Counted from the first letter of the stretch, positions 39,846 through 49,990 are shown. The stretch is 64,000 nt of DNA from Paenibacillus sp. 1_12 (GCF_900114475.1 NZ_FOTE01000007.1:303388-367387), one strand, 5' to 3'. Numbers and translations: made by a program. Notes: generated by a model from the sequence alone, not told the origin.

Positions 39846-41693
39846 ATGACTTATCGCAATTTGGAAGAATGTATCATCGATTTAGAACAGAATGGACATT
39901 TGGTCCGTATTCAGGAGGAAGTCGATCCTTATCTTGAAATGGCAGCCATTCATATGAAAGTATATGAAGCGGGCGGCCCTGCATTGTTATTTGAAAATGT
40001 GAAGGGCTCTAAGTTCCGAGCGGTGTCCAACCTTTTTGGCACCATAGAACGCAGCAAGTTTATTTTTCGTCACACATGGGATTCAGTACAGAACGTAATG
40101 GTTCTGCGCAGCGATCCAATCAAAGCGATCAAAAATCCGCTTAAACATATAAGTACCGGTCTCGCAGCCTGGAAGGCACTCCCTTTGAAAATATCTGGAA
40201 ACCAACCAGGGACCCTACAAGAAATCAATATATCCGACCTTCCGCTCATTCAACACTGGCCTATGGATGGTGGTGCTTTTATCACGCTGCCGCAAGTGTA
40301 TACGGAAGATCCAGAAAAACCGGGAATTATGAATTCCAATTTGGGGATGTATCGCGTTCAATTGAATGGAAATGAATATGAAATAAATAAGGAAATTGGA
40401 CTGCATTATCAGATTCACCGCGGAATTGGCGTCCATCAGGACAAAGCGAATAAGAAGGGCTTGCCTCTGAAAGTAAGCTGTTTTATAGGTGGACCTCCAG
40501 CACATACATTGTCGGCTGTTATGCCTTTACCGGAAGGGTTAAGTGAAATGACCTTTGCCGGTTTACTTGGAGGGCGCAGGTTTCGCTACAGCTATATCGA
40601 AGGACATTGTATTAGCCATGATGCTGATTTTGTCATTACTGGAGAAATACATCCTGGTGAAACCAAACCGGAAGGGCCTTTTGGCGATCATTTGGGTTAT
40701 TACAGCCTCACGCATCCTTTTCCGCTAATGAAAGTACATAAAGTGTATGCCAAGCCTAATGCCATCTGGCCGTTTACTGTCGTTGGTCGTCCGCCCCAGG
40801 AAGATACCGCATTTGGAGAGCTTATCCATCAATTAACAGGTGATGCCATCAAACAGGAAATCCCTGGCGTAAAAGAAGTCCATGCTGTTGATGCCGCTGG
40901 CGTGCATCCCTTGCTTTTTGCAATTGGAAGTGAAAGATATACGCCCTACCAGCAGGTAAAGCAGCCTACCGAGATGCTAACGATTGCCAACCGAATTTTG
41001 GGGACAGGACAGCTGAGTCTGGCTAAGTTTTTATTCATTACGGCAGAAGAAAATCAACCCTTGGATACCCATCGTGAAGTGGATTTTTTAACCTATATTC
41101 TGGAACGTATCGATCTGCATCGCGACATTCATTTTTACACTAATACGACCATCGATACTCTTGATTATTCAGGTACTGGTTTAAATAGCGGCAGCAAGGT
41201 CGTTATCGCAGCATATGGTGATAAAAAAAGAGAATTATGTACGGAAGTACCCGATGCTTTAAAAGAATTAAGAGGGGGAGAACAGGCAAGATTGGTGATG
41301 CCGGGTGTTGTGGCGCTTCAAGGACCAACATTTATCGACTACGCTCACGCGCAGCAGCAACTACAAGAATTATGTGAATCCATTCAAGCCAAGGGGCCAA
41401 TTCCAGCTTGCCCACTGATCATTTTGTGTGATGAAAGTCCATTTATTAGTGCGACCATCAGCAATTTTCTGTGGGCTACATTCACGCGCAGCAATCCCTC
41501 TACCGACATTTATGGTGTGAACAGTTATTATGAGAATAAGCATTGGGCTTGTGATAATATGATTATCGATGCCCGAATCAAGCCGCATCATGCACCGCCG
41601 CTAATCCCTGATCCGACTGTTGAGAATAACATCAAGCGATTTTTTGCCAAAGGTGCCAGCTTAGGTGAATTTAATTTAAGTGAGCATCCATAG
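39846..41693 (+). CDS. UbiD family decarboxylase
   Basis: A ~615-residue member of the UbiD family, prenylated-FMN-dependent enzymes that reversibly decarboxylate aromatic or unsaturated acids. Seen: YRNLEECIIDLEQNGHLVRI at the N-terminus, AGGPALLFENVKGS, the central VSCFIGGPPAHTL, GGRRFRYSYIEG and the family signature PEGPFGDHLGYYS. It is longer than classic UbiD (about 490 residues), having an extra C-terminal domain. No UbiX (prenyl-FMN maker) is nearby, so cofactor must come from elsewhere. ATG 39846 follows GGAG. The substrate is unknown. Confidence 0.9.
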   Translation: MTYRNLEECIIDLEQNGHLVRIQEEVDPYLEMAAIHMKVYEAGGPALLFENVKGSKFRAVSNLFGTIERSKFIFRHTWDSVQNVMVLRSDPIKAIKNPLKHISTGLAAWKALPLKISGNQPGTLQEINISDLPLIQHWPMDGGAFITLPQVYTEDPEKPGIMNSNLGMYRVQLNGNEYEINKEIGLHYQIHRGIGVHQDKANKKGLPLKVSCFIGGPPAHTLSAVMPLPEGLSEMTFAGLLGGRRFRYSYIEGHCISHDADFVITGEIHPGETKPEGPFGDHLGYYSLTHPFPLMKVHKVYAKPNAIWPFTVVGRPPQEDTAFGELIHQLTGDAIKQEIPGVKEVHAVDAAGVHPLLFAIGSERYTPYQQVKQPTEMLTIANRILGTGQLSLAKFLFITAEENQPLDTHREVDFLTYILERIDLHRDIHFYTNTTIDTLDYSGTGLNSGSKVVIAAYGDKKRELCTEVPDALKELRGGEQARLVMPGVVALQGPTFIDYAHAQQQLQELCESIQAKGPIPACPLIILCDESPFISATISNFLWATFTRSNPSTDIYGVNSYYENKHWACDNMIIDARIKPHHAPPLIPDPTVENNIKRFFAKGASLGEFNLSEHP

Positions 41694-41837
41694 CACGTTA
41701 GTCTAAGCTTTTGACAAATGCCAAGATCGTTTATACTGATAAAGAAATAAAAAGTTTGTATGAGCAGGCAATAAACATAATCAGGCAATGCTTACGAAGT
41801 TCATTTTGCTTCGCAAAACATGAAGGAGGATTGCACA

Positions 41838-42701
41838 ATGGAGAAGCGTAAATTTGGACAAACTGGACAGGAATTCCCGATACTCAGCTTTGGAGCCCAA
41901 CGTATTGTCGATGAGCACAACTGTACCGAAGAGGAAGCAATTCAGATTGTAAACAGAGCTATTGATGAAGGAATTACCTACTTCGACACAGCTCCGATCT
42001 ACTCTAAAGGACAATCCGAGGAGAGACTTGGGTTAGCTTTAGGCAGCCGTAGATCCCAGGTTTGGATTGCTACGAAGACGATCGATAGAACTCGCGACGG
42101 TTCCTTGCGTTCAATCGAAGCCAGCTTGAAGCGACTACAAACGGATCATGTAGAAGAATGGCGTCTGCATGATGTAAGAACGATGGAGCAGCTAGAGCAG
42201 TGTTTTGCCAAGGACGGTGCTCTGCAGGCATTGATTGAGGCCAAGGAACAAGGGATTATCAAGCATATCAGTATTAGTGGACATACAAATCCGAATGTTC
42301 AGATCGAAGCGATTGAACGATTCCCGTTTGATAGCGCATTGGTTGCCTTGTCTGCTGCGGATCATTTCATTTACAGCTTTGCTGAAGAATTTTTGCCAAA
42401 AGCGAATGATAAAGGCATGGCGATCATCGGGATGAAGGTTATCGGTCTGGGAAGACTTGCTCAGTGGTACGAAAAAGCATTGCGTTATACATGGTCGCTG
42501 CCCATCTCTACAGCCATTATCGGGATGGAATCGATGGAGCAGTTGGAAAACAACTTAAGGGTCGCGAAGAGCTTTGTGCCGATGACCGATCTGGAGCGGC
42601 TTGAATTTTTCAAAGAAATTATCCACATGGCTAATCCCGATGTACTGCGTTGGAAGGCCAAGGATTGGAGCAATAAGGAAGAGTGGGCTGAACGCCTGTA
42701 A
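41838..42701 (+). CDS. aldo/keto reductase family protein
   Basis: About 287 residues with the (beta/alpha)8 AKR fold. Catalytic residues: Asp and Tyr in YFDTAPIYSKGQSEERLG, Lys in WIATKTIDR and the LHDVR strand where His is expected. The C-terminal NADPH region is seen as STAIIGMESMEQLENNL. ATG 41838 is chosen, 8 bases after GAAGGAGG. It reduces an aldehyde or ketone with NADPH; the substrate is unknown. It follows the UbiD gene by 144 bases and may share its transcript. The terminator at 42835 follows. Confidence 0.9.
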   Translation: MEKRKFGQTGQEFPILSFGAQRIVDEHNCTEEEAIQIVNRAIDEGITYFDTAPIYSKGQSEERLGLALGSRRSQVWIATKTIDRTRDGSLRSIEASLKRLQTDHVEEWRLHDVRTMEQLEQCFAKDGALQALIEAKEQGIIKHISISGHTNPNVQIEAIERFPFDSALVALSAADHFIYSFAEEFLPKANDKGMAIIGMKVIGLGRLAQWYEKALRYTWSLPISTAIIGMESMEQLENNLRVAKSFVPMTDLERLEFFKEIIHMANPDVLRWKAKDWSNKEEWAERL

Positions 42702-42834
42702 TCCATTCATGTGGTTGTCCAAGTCATCCCCAAACTTAGAGATGTTCGTTTGTGGGCTGCCGATAATACTTGGTGCGATTGAAAAATACGTAGTTAAATG
42801 AAGACAGAAGCAGTCCATTTTATTTAGGTGAAAG

Positions 42835-42876
42835 AGCTCCGAAATCCTGAAAACACACAGGAATCGGGGCTTTTTT
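42835..42876 (+). terminator. rho-independent terminator
   Basis: AGCTCCGA..TCCTG (42835-42849) pairs with CAGGA..TCGGGGCT (42858-42871), followed by TTTTTT. Confidence 0.8.
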
Positions 42877-42959
42877 CATGGAATTAAGGAAAGTAAAAAG
42901 CATAGTTGGCTGCTATGTCGCGAATAGTGGTTGATAGGATCATCTTGAATAAATAAAAG

Positions 42960-42993
42960 TTGCATTTAATATATGTATGCGATATATTGCATA
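42960..42993 (+). promoter_or_regulatory. gntR-ilvD promoter with overlapping operator
   Basis: TTGCAT (42960) and TATATT (42983) are spaced by 17 bases. The 18-bp near-palindrome TATGCGATATATTGCATA (42976-42993) covers the -10 box, a layout for repression, most likely by the GntR protein encoded right after it. Confidence 0.65.
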
Positions 42994-43019
42994 TAACAAA
43001 ACAATGAAGGATGATCTTG

Positions 43020-43685
43020 ATGCCGGTACCGTCCAATTTTTCTACACCTATTCGAATGTCCGCCAAAGAACGCGCCTTATCTCAAATTCAAAGATGGATT
43101 ATTGAAGGTACACTGCTCCCGGGTGAAAAGCTGCTTGATGCTGAGCTAGCCGAATCTCTGGCTGTCAGCAGAACACCAATCCGCGAAGCCTTTCAACTGC
43201 TTGAAGTACAGGGGCTAGTAGAGATGCACCCAGGCAAAGAAACGAAAGTAACGACTATTGAAAAGGACGACATTTTGAAAATGTATCCGACACTGGCAGC
43301 CCTTCATGCGCTCGCCGCGGAATTTGCATCGGGACTCATATTACCATCGCATATTGAGCAGCTTAAGGAATTGAACCATCAGTTTGCCAAGGCGATCGAG
43401 CAGGGGCAGCCGTATCAGGCTATGGAGCTTGATGAGCAGTTTCACAATCTGATCGTAGATATATCGGACAATGTCTATATTTCTTCCTTCAGCGCCTCGC
43501 TGCAAATTCACATCAGAAGGTTCAAATATGTATTTTTGAAGCAGCCTGTTACGGGAACCATGACCTCTGTCAAGGAGCATTCAGCTATTGTTGAAGCGCT
43601 CGAAAAGCATGATCCGGCAGCGGCTTCCGCGATGATGAAGCAAAATTTAATAAGACCGATGCAGGAGCTGTACGCAATTATTTAA
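43020..43685 (+). CDS. GntR family regulator with FCD domain
   Basis: A 221-residue regulator: winged helix [52 protein letters not shown]; then a helical FCD domain with [15 protein letters not shown] (D-x3-H metal site), RRFKYVFL and [17 protein letters not shown] 43020 has normal spacing (8-9 bases) to AAGG; ATG 43011 is too near. It lies 17-20 bases before ilvD in the same direction, so it forms an operon with it, and it probably represses its own promoter through the site at 42976. Confidence 0.9.
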   Translation: MPVPSNFSTPIRMSAKERALSQIQRWIIEGTLLPGEKLLDAELAESLAVSRTPIREAFQLLEVQGLVEMHPGKETKVTTIEKDDILKMYPTLAALHALAAEFASGLILPSHIEQLKELNHQFAKAIEQGQPYQAMELDEQFHNLIVDISDNVYISSFSASLQIHIRRFKYVFLKQPVTGTMTSVKEHSAIVEALEKHDPAAASAMMKQNLIRPMQELYAII

Positions 43686-43702
43686 TTTGGAGAGGGTGGA
43701 TC

Positions 43703-45397
43703 ATGATGGCTGACAAAAAAGATTTGAGGATTCGCAGTAAGGTCATTAGTGAGGGAGTGAATCGGACGCCTAACCGTGCCATGCTGCGTGCTGTTGGCTT
43801 TAAGGATGAGGATTTCAAGAAGCCTATGATCGGTATAGCCAGTACCTGGAGCGAGGTAACCCCCTGTAACATGCACATCGATCAACTAGCAGTCGAAGCG
43901 AAAAAGGGAGTGCAAGCACATGGTGGTGCGCCCTTGATTTTTAACACAATCACCGTATCGGATGGGATTTCGATGGGGCACGAAGGGATGCTGTTCTCAC
44001 TGCCGAGCCGTGAAGTCATCGCCGATTCTATCGAAATCGTTATGAATGCCGAACGTTTTGACGGCATGGTTGCAGTCGGAGGTTGTGATAAAAATACGCC
44101 AGCCTGCTTGATGGCCATTGGACGGATCAATGTACCCGCAGTGTACGTATATGGGGGAACGATTCAACCCGGGAAACTCGATGGCAAAAGCATCGATATC
44201 GTCAGCGCCTTTGAAGCTGTTGGGCAATATCACGAGGGTAAAATTAATGATGAGCAGCTGCATGCCATTGAGTGCAATGCTTGTCCAGGACCTGGCTCCT
44301 GCGGTGGCATGTATACGGCAAATACGATGGCTTCCGCTGCTGAAGCGATGGGAATGAGCTTGCCGGGCTCCTCTTCGACACCTGCTATTTCTCCAGCCAA
44401 AGCGTTGGAGTGCGCTGAGGCTGGACGAACCGTCATCGAGCTGTTGGAAAAGGGAATCACGCCGAGAGATATTATGACCAAGCGGGCGTTTGAAAACGCG
44501 ATAACCGTTGTCATGGCGCTGGGCGGTTCTACCAATGCGATTTTGCATCTATTGGCGATTGCTCACTCGGTACAGGTCGATTTAACATTGGACGATTTTG
44601 AGCGGATTCGGTTACGGGTGCCGCATCTTGCTGACCTGAAGCCGAGTGGAACGTTCGTCATGCAGGATCTTAATGATATTGGCGGCGTTGCCGGGGTTAT
44701 GAAGCTGCTGCTGGAACGTGGACTTCTGCATGGGGATTGTATGACCGTTACCGGTAAAACCTTGGCTGAAAACTTGGCAGCAGCAGACGACTTAAGTATC
44801 GATCAGACGATTATCCGGCCTTTTGATAACCCTTTAAAGCCGAATGGTCCTTTGGTCGTACTCCGAGGAAATTTGGCGCCGGATGGTGCAGTAGCCAAAA
44901 TGTCAGGTCTTAAAAAGCTGCGTTTTTCGGGACCCGCTCGCGTCTACAACGGTGAGGAAGAGGCAACGCAAGCAATCGTTAACGATGAAATACGAAAAGG
45001 AGACGTACTCGTCATCCGATATGCGGGACCCAAGGGCGGACCCGGAATGCCTGAGATGCTTTCAGTAACGGCGTTGATCGTAGGCAAAGGACTAGGTGGG
45101 GAAGTCGCGCTGTTAACCGACGGCAGGTTCTCGGGAGGCTCTCATGGTTTTGTCGTTGGCCATATTACACCAGAAGCACAGGTAGGAGGCCCTATTGCCC
45201 TGCTGGAAGAAGGAGATATCGTGACGATCGACAGCGAGACTCAGGAAATTACATTCGATGTCAGTCCAGAGGAACTTGAAAAACGTAGACTGGCTTGGAT
45301 TCAACCCTCCCTTAAGGTTTCTTCTGGAGTATTAGTGAAATATGCGCGGCTGGTTTCTTCTGCTTCACTTGGTGCGGTCACCGATTTGTTGGAATAG
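43703..45397 (+). CDS. ilvD: dihydroxy-acid dehydratase
   Basis: A 564-residue iron-sulphur dehydratase of the IlvD/Edd family. The cluster cysteines are seen in [13 protein letters not shown] and [36 protein letters not shown] and [18 protein letters not shown] are typical of IlvD proper. It converts dihydroxy acids to 2-keto acids in valine, isoleucine and coenzyme A (pantoate) synthesis. Placement behind a GntR regulator, away from other ilv genes, suggests a second or specially controlled copy; a sugar-acid dehydratase role is the alternative. Ribosome site GAGAGGGTGG; ATG 43706 is an equally good start. Confidence 0.92.
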   Translation: MMADKKDLRIRSKVISEGVNRTPNRAMLRAVGFKDEDFKKPMIGIASTWSEVTPCNMHIDQLAVEAKKGVQAHGGAPLIFNTITVSDGISMGHEGMLFSLPSREVIADSIEIVMNAERFDGMVAVGGCDKNTPACLMAIGRINVPAVYVYGGTIQPGKLDGKSIDIVSAFEAVGQYHEGKINDEQLHAIECNACPGPGSCGGMYTANTMASAAEAMGMSLPGSSSTPAISPAKALECAEAGRTVIELLEKGITPRDIMTKRAFENAITVVMALGGSTNAILHLLAIAHSVQVDLTLDDFERIRLRVPHLADLKPSGTFVMQDLNDIGGVAGVMKLLLERGLLHGDCMTVTGKTLAENLAAADDLSIDQTIIRPFDNPLKPNGPLVVLRGNLAPDGAVAKMSGLKKLRFSGPARVYNGEEEATQAIVNDEIRKGDVLVIRYAGPKGGPGMPEMLSVTALIVGKGLGGEVALLTDGRFSGGSHGFVVGHITPEAQVGGPIALLEEGDIVTIDSETQEITFDVSPEELEKRRLAWIQPSLKVSSGVLVKYARLVSSASLGAVTDLLE

Positions 45398-45418
45398 GTG
45401 TTAATTACTTGTTACGAA

Positions 45419-45461
45419 AAAATACGCTAAGCCTCTGTATTTCAGGAGCTTAGCGTATTTT
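45419..45461 (+). terminator. rho-independent terminator of ilvD
   Basis: Perfect 13-bp arms AAAATACGCTAAG (45419) and CTTAGCGTATTTT (45449). The core TACGCTAA also occurs in the palindrome at 24004. Confidence 0.88.
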
Positions 45462-45560
45462 AGTATGGAAATGTATAACATAAAAAATAATATTTGCTTA
45501 TAGTCAAATTCAATTATAAAATAGTTCAGCATGAAACTTTTGAAGCGAGGGTAGCCTTAA

Positions 45561-47630
45561 ATGAAAATTTTTGCTTGTATCTTATTAGTAGCTTTTCTGG
45601 CAACTGCGTGTACGAACCATCAAAGCAATTCCGAGTCAAAGTCAGAACAAAAGAAAGAAAATGCAACTCACCAAGCCGCTGTTAATATAAACAAGGAACC
45701 CGTTCAGGATACAGGGCCTTGGGAGTATTTTATAAACGATAAGGACGAGTATAAGCTTTATAAGAAGAAAAGTGATGGAAGCAGTATAACGAAGATTTTA
45801 GATGTAAGACATGTAGTATCTCTGAATGTCCTCAATAATGACAGAATCCTGTATACGACCTCAGATGATAGTTACAAATTAAACGAAGCCAAAACGGATG
45901 GAACCTCCAATCAATTGCTTAGTGAAATGGATTTCCTCGGTTCACCTTACCAAACCCATTTATCTTCTACCTTATCGGGGGATTCTATTATATTTACGGT
46001 AGTTCCTTTGCGGCAAGCGGCTATTACAGATAAAGATAAGAAGAGTGAAGATGAAAGAGTACAAGCCGGAACAAAAACGTTTCATGTAGACTTAAAAGGG
46101 AAGATAATCAATACCGGCCCGAAAGACTATTCCAAGGAGATTGTCTCTTTTCTACCTAAGGGTAAAGTTGTATCTTCGAAAGTTAACGGTTCAGAAGCCT
46201 CAGCAAAAGGTGATCTAAATAAAGACGGAATTGACGATATCGTAGTCATTGTAGAAAATCCTTCACAAACGGGCACAAGTCGAGATATTGTTATTTATTT
46301 AGGATTACCAGATGGAAGCTATAAACCAAGTATTTATGCTAAAGAATCTGTTCTCTGTAAAATTTGTGGTGGTAAATTCTCTGATCCCTTAGAAGGCTTA
46401 TCGATATCTAATGGCTCATTTGTGGTTACAGTATCTGGTGGTTCAAACGAGGTATGGACTCATAAGTATAGATTTCAAAATCGGGACCAGGATTGGTACC
46501 TGATAGGCTATACGGGCGGAGATACGGATACTATGCGTCCAGAGCTTAGCAAAGAAGAGGATATCAACCTGATTACAGGAGAATTTATTAAAAAACAGGC
46601 CGATACATTAGGGAAACTCCTAGAAAGCAGCCGAGGCACCTATGATAAAAAAGAACTAATAAAGCTGAGCGCTTTTAAAGGTTACATCGGTCAGGATATT
46701 GTTCGTGATAAATCGATCTCACCTAACGACGAGTATACGTTTTATACAAAAAACGGAACCTCTATGTATATCAATCATTTAAGTGCCGAGCCTATTAAAC
46801 TCAAAAGCAGTCGAGATACATTAGGAGCCATAAACTGGTCTCCAGATAGTAAGTATTTGGCGTTGGATTTTGGCACTTCACCTTTGAGACGCGGTGAGAT
46901 TTACCGAACTTCTACTGGAGACTTGGTAAAGTCGATCACTTACACAGGCACCAAGAGCTTATTGTTTTCCCCTGACGGAACTAAGCTCGCTTTTACACGA
47001 CCCGACACAGAATCAAGATCAGTCAAAGACGAATTTGTAGATGGTGGGGTATACAGCGTGCACGTTTTGGATTTGGCAACCAATCAGGAGACCGTAATTA
47101 AGCAAGGTACTCCTGACACGGATTATAGTCTTGTTCAATGGTTATCCAATAACGAATTATCGTACCAAAAGACGATTTACTCAAAAAAAGAAGGTAAATT
47201 AGTAGAGCAGGCAAGTGTGGAAAACATACAAACAGACATCAATCCAACCGTTTTGTACGTAAACCATAAATATAATTTTTCACTAGCGATACCTGTAAGC
47301 TGGGCACCGAATTACAAAATTGAAGAGCTTGAATCAGGGATTACATTTACTTATGTTCCTGACAACAAGTTATTAGGAGAAGCTCATATTTTTAATGTAC
47401 AGCTATGGGGTTCAGAGGACGAATGGACTCAATTCGTTAACGGTCCTGTTTTTAAAAGGGGAGTCCCTTTCAGTAAAATAGGTGTGATCCAAGGCAACGT
47501 CTTTATTAATGCCGGACCGACTGAAAATGTGTACAAGGGATTAGGTAAAGAAGAAACGGATCCTGCTAAATATTTAAGTATGATAAAGGAAGCAGCTTCG
47601 GTTGCCAGGTCGTTAACAATAAGTAAATAA
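45561..47630 (+). CDS. large lipoprotein with beta-propeller-like domain
   Basis: A 689-residue protein with a lipoprotein signal (ILLVAFLATAC, lipidation Cys at residue 17), so attached to the outer face of the membrane. Residues ~55-200 and ~400-560 contain TolB/WD40-like blades (WSPDSKYLALDFG, FSPDGTKLAFTRPD, VHVLDLATNQE). Between them a FG-GAP/EF-hand-like loop GDLNKDGIDDIVVIVEN could bind calcium. The C-terminal ~120 residues (YNFSLAIPVSWAPNYKIEE) resemble PsbP-like modules. It is probably a binding or signalling lipoprotein; no enzyme motif was seen. Ribosome site GCGAGGG. It is a single gene with its own terminator. Confidence 0.8.
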   Translation: MKIFACILLVAFLATACTNHQSNSESKSEQKKENATHQAAVNINKEPVQDTGPWEYFINDKDEYKLYKKKSDGSSITKILDVRHVVSLNVLNNDRILYTTSDDSYKLNEAKTDGTSNQLLSEMDFLGSPYQTHLSSTLSGDSIIFTVVPLRQAAITDKDKKSEDERVQAGTKTFHVDLKGKIINTGPKDYSKEIVSFLPKGKVVSSKVNGSEASAKGDLNKDGIDDIVVIVENPSQTGTSRDIVIYLGLPDGSYKPSIYAKESVLCKICGGKFSDPLEGLSISNGSFVVTVSGGSNEVWTHKYRFQNRDQDWYLIGYTGGDTDTMRPELSKEEDINLITGEFIKKQADTLGKLLESSRGTYDKKELIKLSAFKGYIGQDIVRDKSISPNDEYTFYTKNGTSMYINHLSAEPIKLKSSRDTLGAINWSPDSKYLALDFGTSPLRRGEIYRTSTGDLVKSITYTGTKSLLFSPDGTKLAFTRPDTESRSVKDEFVDGGVYSVHVLDLATNQETVIKQGTPDTDYSLVQWLSNNELSYQKTIYSKKEGKLVEQASVENIQTDINPTVLYVNHKYNFSLAIPVSWAPNYKIEELESGITFTYVPDNKLLGEAHIFNVQLWGSEDEWTQFVNGPVFKRGVPFSKIGVIQGNVFINAGPTENVYKGLGKEETDPAKYLSMIKEAASVARSLTISK

Positions 47631-47654
47631 ACTCAATCGTTGTAGTGAAAATTG

Positions 47655-47692
47655 ATGCTAAGCCTCGAAGCAACTTCGAGCTTGGCATTTTT
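47655..47692 (+). terminator. rho-independent terminator
   Basis: Long stem ATGCTAAGCCTCGAAG (47655) / CTTCGAGCTTGGCAT (47674) and TTTTTT, after the lipoprotein gene. Confidence 0.9.
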
Positions 47693-47879
47693 TAGCAAAT
47701 TCATGTTTTAAAGACCGTTTTGGTATCGGCTATAGGAAATCAGAAAGATAAACATCAGAGGTCGGTATTGTGGATGGTTTCATAGCAGGGTTTTCTTTAT
47801 TATTTTTGAAAGCGATTGCAAAAACCCGTTGGAGGCTTATGGAAATGCATATAGAAACCAATGAGATACCGGATTGGGT

Positions 47880-48386
47880 TAATCTTAAGGCGGCGGAAAT
47901 TGGTAAGTACGTATTCGGCAGCCGTTAAATACCTCTGCTCGCAGGTGTTCCTTATTTGCGCAGATACACCATATTTGGCAATCATTTTGCGGCAGGTGGG
48001 GATACGGTTCACAGGCTTGACCGTCATCCTACGATGTGGAATGTGAAGCGCAAGAGGCATTAAAGCAAGGCAAAAGCGTAATCTTGTATTCAGCCGCTGG
48101 TCCGAATGATGACAGCATCGCCAATATCCGCGAAGCGCTTATGGAACAAGGCTTAAAAGCGGAAGACAGCGGCCGTCTATTGGGAAGTGCACTTGGAGTG
48201 CTGACTCAAAGGTTAATAGCTGAGCAGGGGCTTTCCCGTATCCTTATTGCGGGTGGAGACACCTCCGGTTATATAACGCGTGAGCTTGGGATTTATGCAT
48301 TGGAATGCAGGGCAGCACTTGATCCAGGAGCTCCGTTGTGTCGAGCCTATTCTCATGATCCGTTGTTTGATGGATTGGAGCGTGGC
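47880..48386 (+). pseudogene. four-carbon acid sugar kinase (DUF1537/OtnK family), decayed
   Basis: Three pieces of one kinase are seen. Piece 1: ...AAEIGKYVFGSR, then an in-frame TAA at 47926, then IPLLAGVPYLRRYTIFGNHF and VHRLDRHPT, the typical middle of the N-domain. Piece 2 follows at once at 48033 in another frame: YDVECEAQEALKQGKSVILY, LSRILIAGGDTSGYITRELG (the C-domain ATP motif) and CRAYSHDPLFDGLE. Between HPT and YDVE well over 100 residues are missing, and after FDGLE the conserved end (normally LKGGQVG-like) is replaced by unrelated sequence. The gene is thus dead by nonsense, internal deletion and 3' loss. Intact members phosphorylate C4 sugar acids such as threonate. Confidence 0.75.
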
Positions 48387-48605
48387 TCCTCTGTTTATAT
48401 ATATTCCAGCCACATAACCATCAAATCTTCATTATATTCGAACAATTGTAAGCTTGAGAACCTGCGGGATTGTAGACTTAGTCGTGCGAATGTTAGTGAA
48501 CCGCATATATGCTAAAAGAATAAGTCACTTTTTCCCTTGACGGAGTGAAGCAATATACTTACATTGAATAAGTAACTATTTCACCGGAAAAGAAGGTTAT
48601 TCCAT

Positions 48606-49871
48606 ATGGAGGTCTGGAAACGCAATTTATACATCTTATGGATAGGAAACTTTTTAACTTCGGTTGGTATTGGCATGATTATCCCTTTTTTGCCGCTTTA
48701 TGTGCAGGATCTTGGAGTACACGATGTGAAGCAGGCTGCTCTATGGGCCGCCATGATTTTCGGAATCAATCATTTAATGATCGCACTGATATCTCCCTTG
48801 TGGGGTAAGTTTTCCGATACGTACGGACAAAAATTGGTTATGGTAATAACAGCTATAGGCTCGGCAGTTATCATCGCAGCGATGGGGCTCGTTGATACTC
48901 CCATACAGCTTCTTCTGCTTCGCGCCGCTTTTGGCACAATGGGGGGTTATCCCACTTCTTCTGTAGCGTTATTGGCGATCGAAGCACCCAAGCAAAAGGT
49001 GGGCAACGCGTTAGGTACGCTGCAAACTGGACAAGTCACGGGTCAATTGTTAGGTCCGCTAATTGGTGGTGTTCTAGCTGAATGGTTGGGGATACGAGAT
49101 TCCTTCTTTATAACGGGTCTCTTTATTTTCATAGCTGCGCTGCTGACAGTGGTAGGAGTAAAGGAAACCACAAAATACTCTAAATTCAGGTTCACAAATT
49201 TGCTTAAGCTGAGTCATCCAATCCTTCAATCCAAAAATCGTGATCGAAAAGTTCCTAGTAAGACAGCCTTGCGTCAAGTCCTTGGACAATCACCACTCAT
49301 TCTGACGCTATTTATTTCTACATATCTAATATCTATAAGCTTTGCTAGTATTAGTCCGATGATTTCGTTGTATGTAAAAAGCATGAACATCGTGGACCAT
49401 ATTGAAATTATGGCTGGCCTCATATTTGCATCTACGGCCCTAGGCACCATGATCACGGCACCGATTCTTGGAAGAATGGGGGATAGACACGGTCATTCCA
49501 TTATCCTGCTCTTATCGCTTATACTCATTGCCATTCTGCATATTCCTCAAGGTTTGGTCACAGATCCTTGGGTGCTTATGGGCATTCGGTTTGTAACCGG
49601 TTTATGTATCGGTGGCGTGATCCCATCGATCAGTTCACTGCTGCGCAAGTTGACTCCGTCTCATATTCAAGGCAGCGTATTTGCCTATAACGCAAGCGCT
49701 GGCTCATTGGGGAATTTGTCAGGAGCCATATTTGGCGGATTGGTGGCAAGCAGTCTCGGCATTTCACTTGTATTTTATATTATAGCCGGAGTGTTCTTTG
49801 TTCATTTCCTGATGATCTTGATTCAGTTCAAAAGGTTCAGGAAAGCGGAAAAGGAACAGGAAGCAGCCTAA
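48606..49871 (+). CDS. MFS transporter (DHA1-type efflux protein)
   Basis: A 421-residue 12-helix carrier. The opening NLYILWIGNFLTSVGIGMII, motif A in LWGKFSDTYGQKLVM and its repeat in ILGRMGDRHGHSIIL, and the motif C-like TGQLLGPLIGGVLAEW point to the drug-efflux DHA1/MdtG branch. It lies 220 bases after the dead kinase gene. The ribosome site AGAAGG is about 10 bases upstream. Substrate unknown; the terminator at 49991 follows. Confidence 0.9.
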   Translation: MEVWKRNLYILWIGNFLTSVGIGMIIPFLPLYVQDLGVHDVKQAALWAAMIFGINHLMIALISPLWGKFSDTYGQKLVMVITAIGSAVIIAAMGLVDTPIQLLLLRAAFGTMGGYPTSSVALLAIEAPKQKVGNALGTLQTGQVTGQLLGPLIGGVLAEWLGIRDSFFITGLFIFIAALLTVVGVKETTKYSKFRFTNLLKLSHPILQSKNRDRKVPSKTALRQVLGQSPLILTLFISTYLISISFASISPMISLYVKSMNIVDHIEIMAGLIFASTALGTMITAPILGRMGDRHGHSIILLLSLILIAILHIPQGLVTDPWVLMGIRFVTGLCIGGVIPSISSLLRKLTPSHIQGSVFAYNASAGSLGNLSGAIFGGLVASSLGISLVFYIIAGVFFVHFLMILIQFKRFRKAEKEQEAA

Positions 49872-49990
49872 AAAGATAGACATGTTGCAGGTACATATAA
49901 ATAATAGTTATTAAAAATAATAGGAATATAGGAATTGATTGCTTTCCATATGGAGGATATCGATTTGTATATAGTTGGATAATTGACTGA

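Larger units (their letters stand above)
42702..43019. other. 318-base gap: terminator and gntR promoter
   Basis: It holds the terminator at 42835 and the promoter/operator at 42960. The first 130 bases show no recognisable element. Confidence 0.5.

Noticed and set aside
43997-44548. 183-codon minus-strand frame inside ilvD
   Set aside because: Antisense shadow of a highly conserved gene; no ribosome site.
24004-45461. Palindrome at 24004 and terminator at 45419 as one repeat family
   Set aside because: They share only the short core TACGCTAA; loop length and T run differ, so a common origin is not supported.
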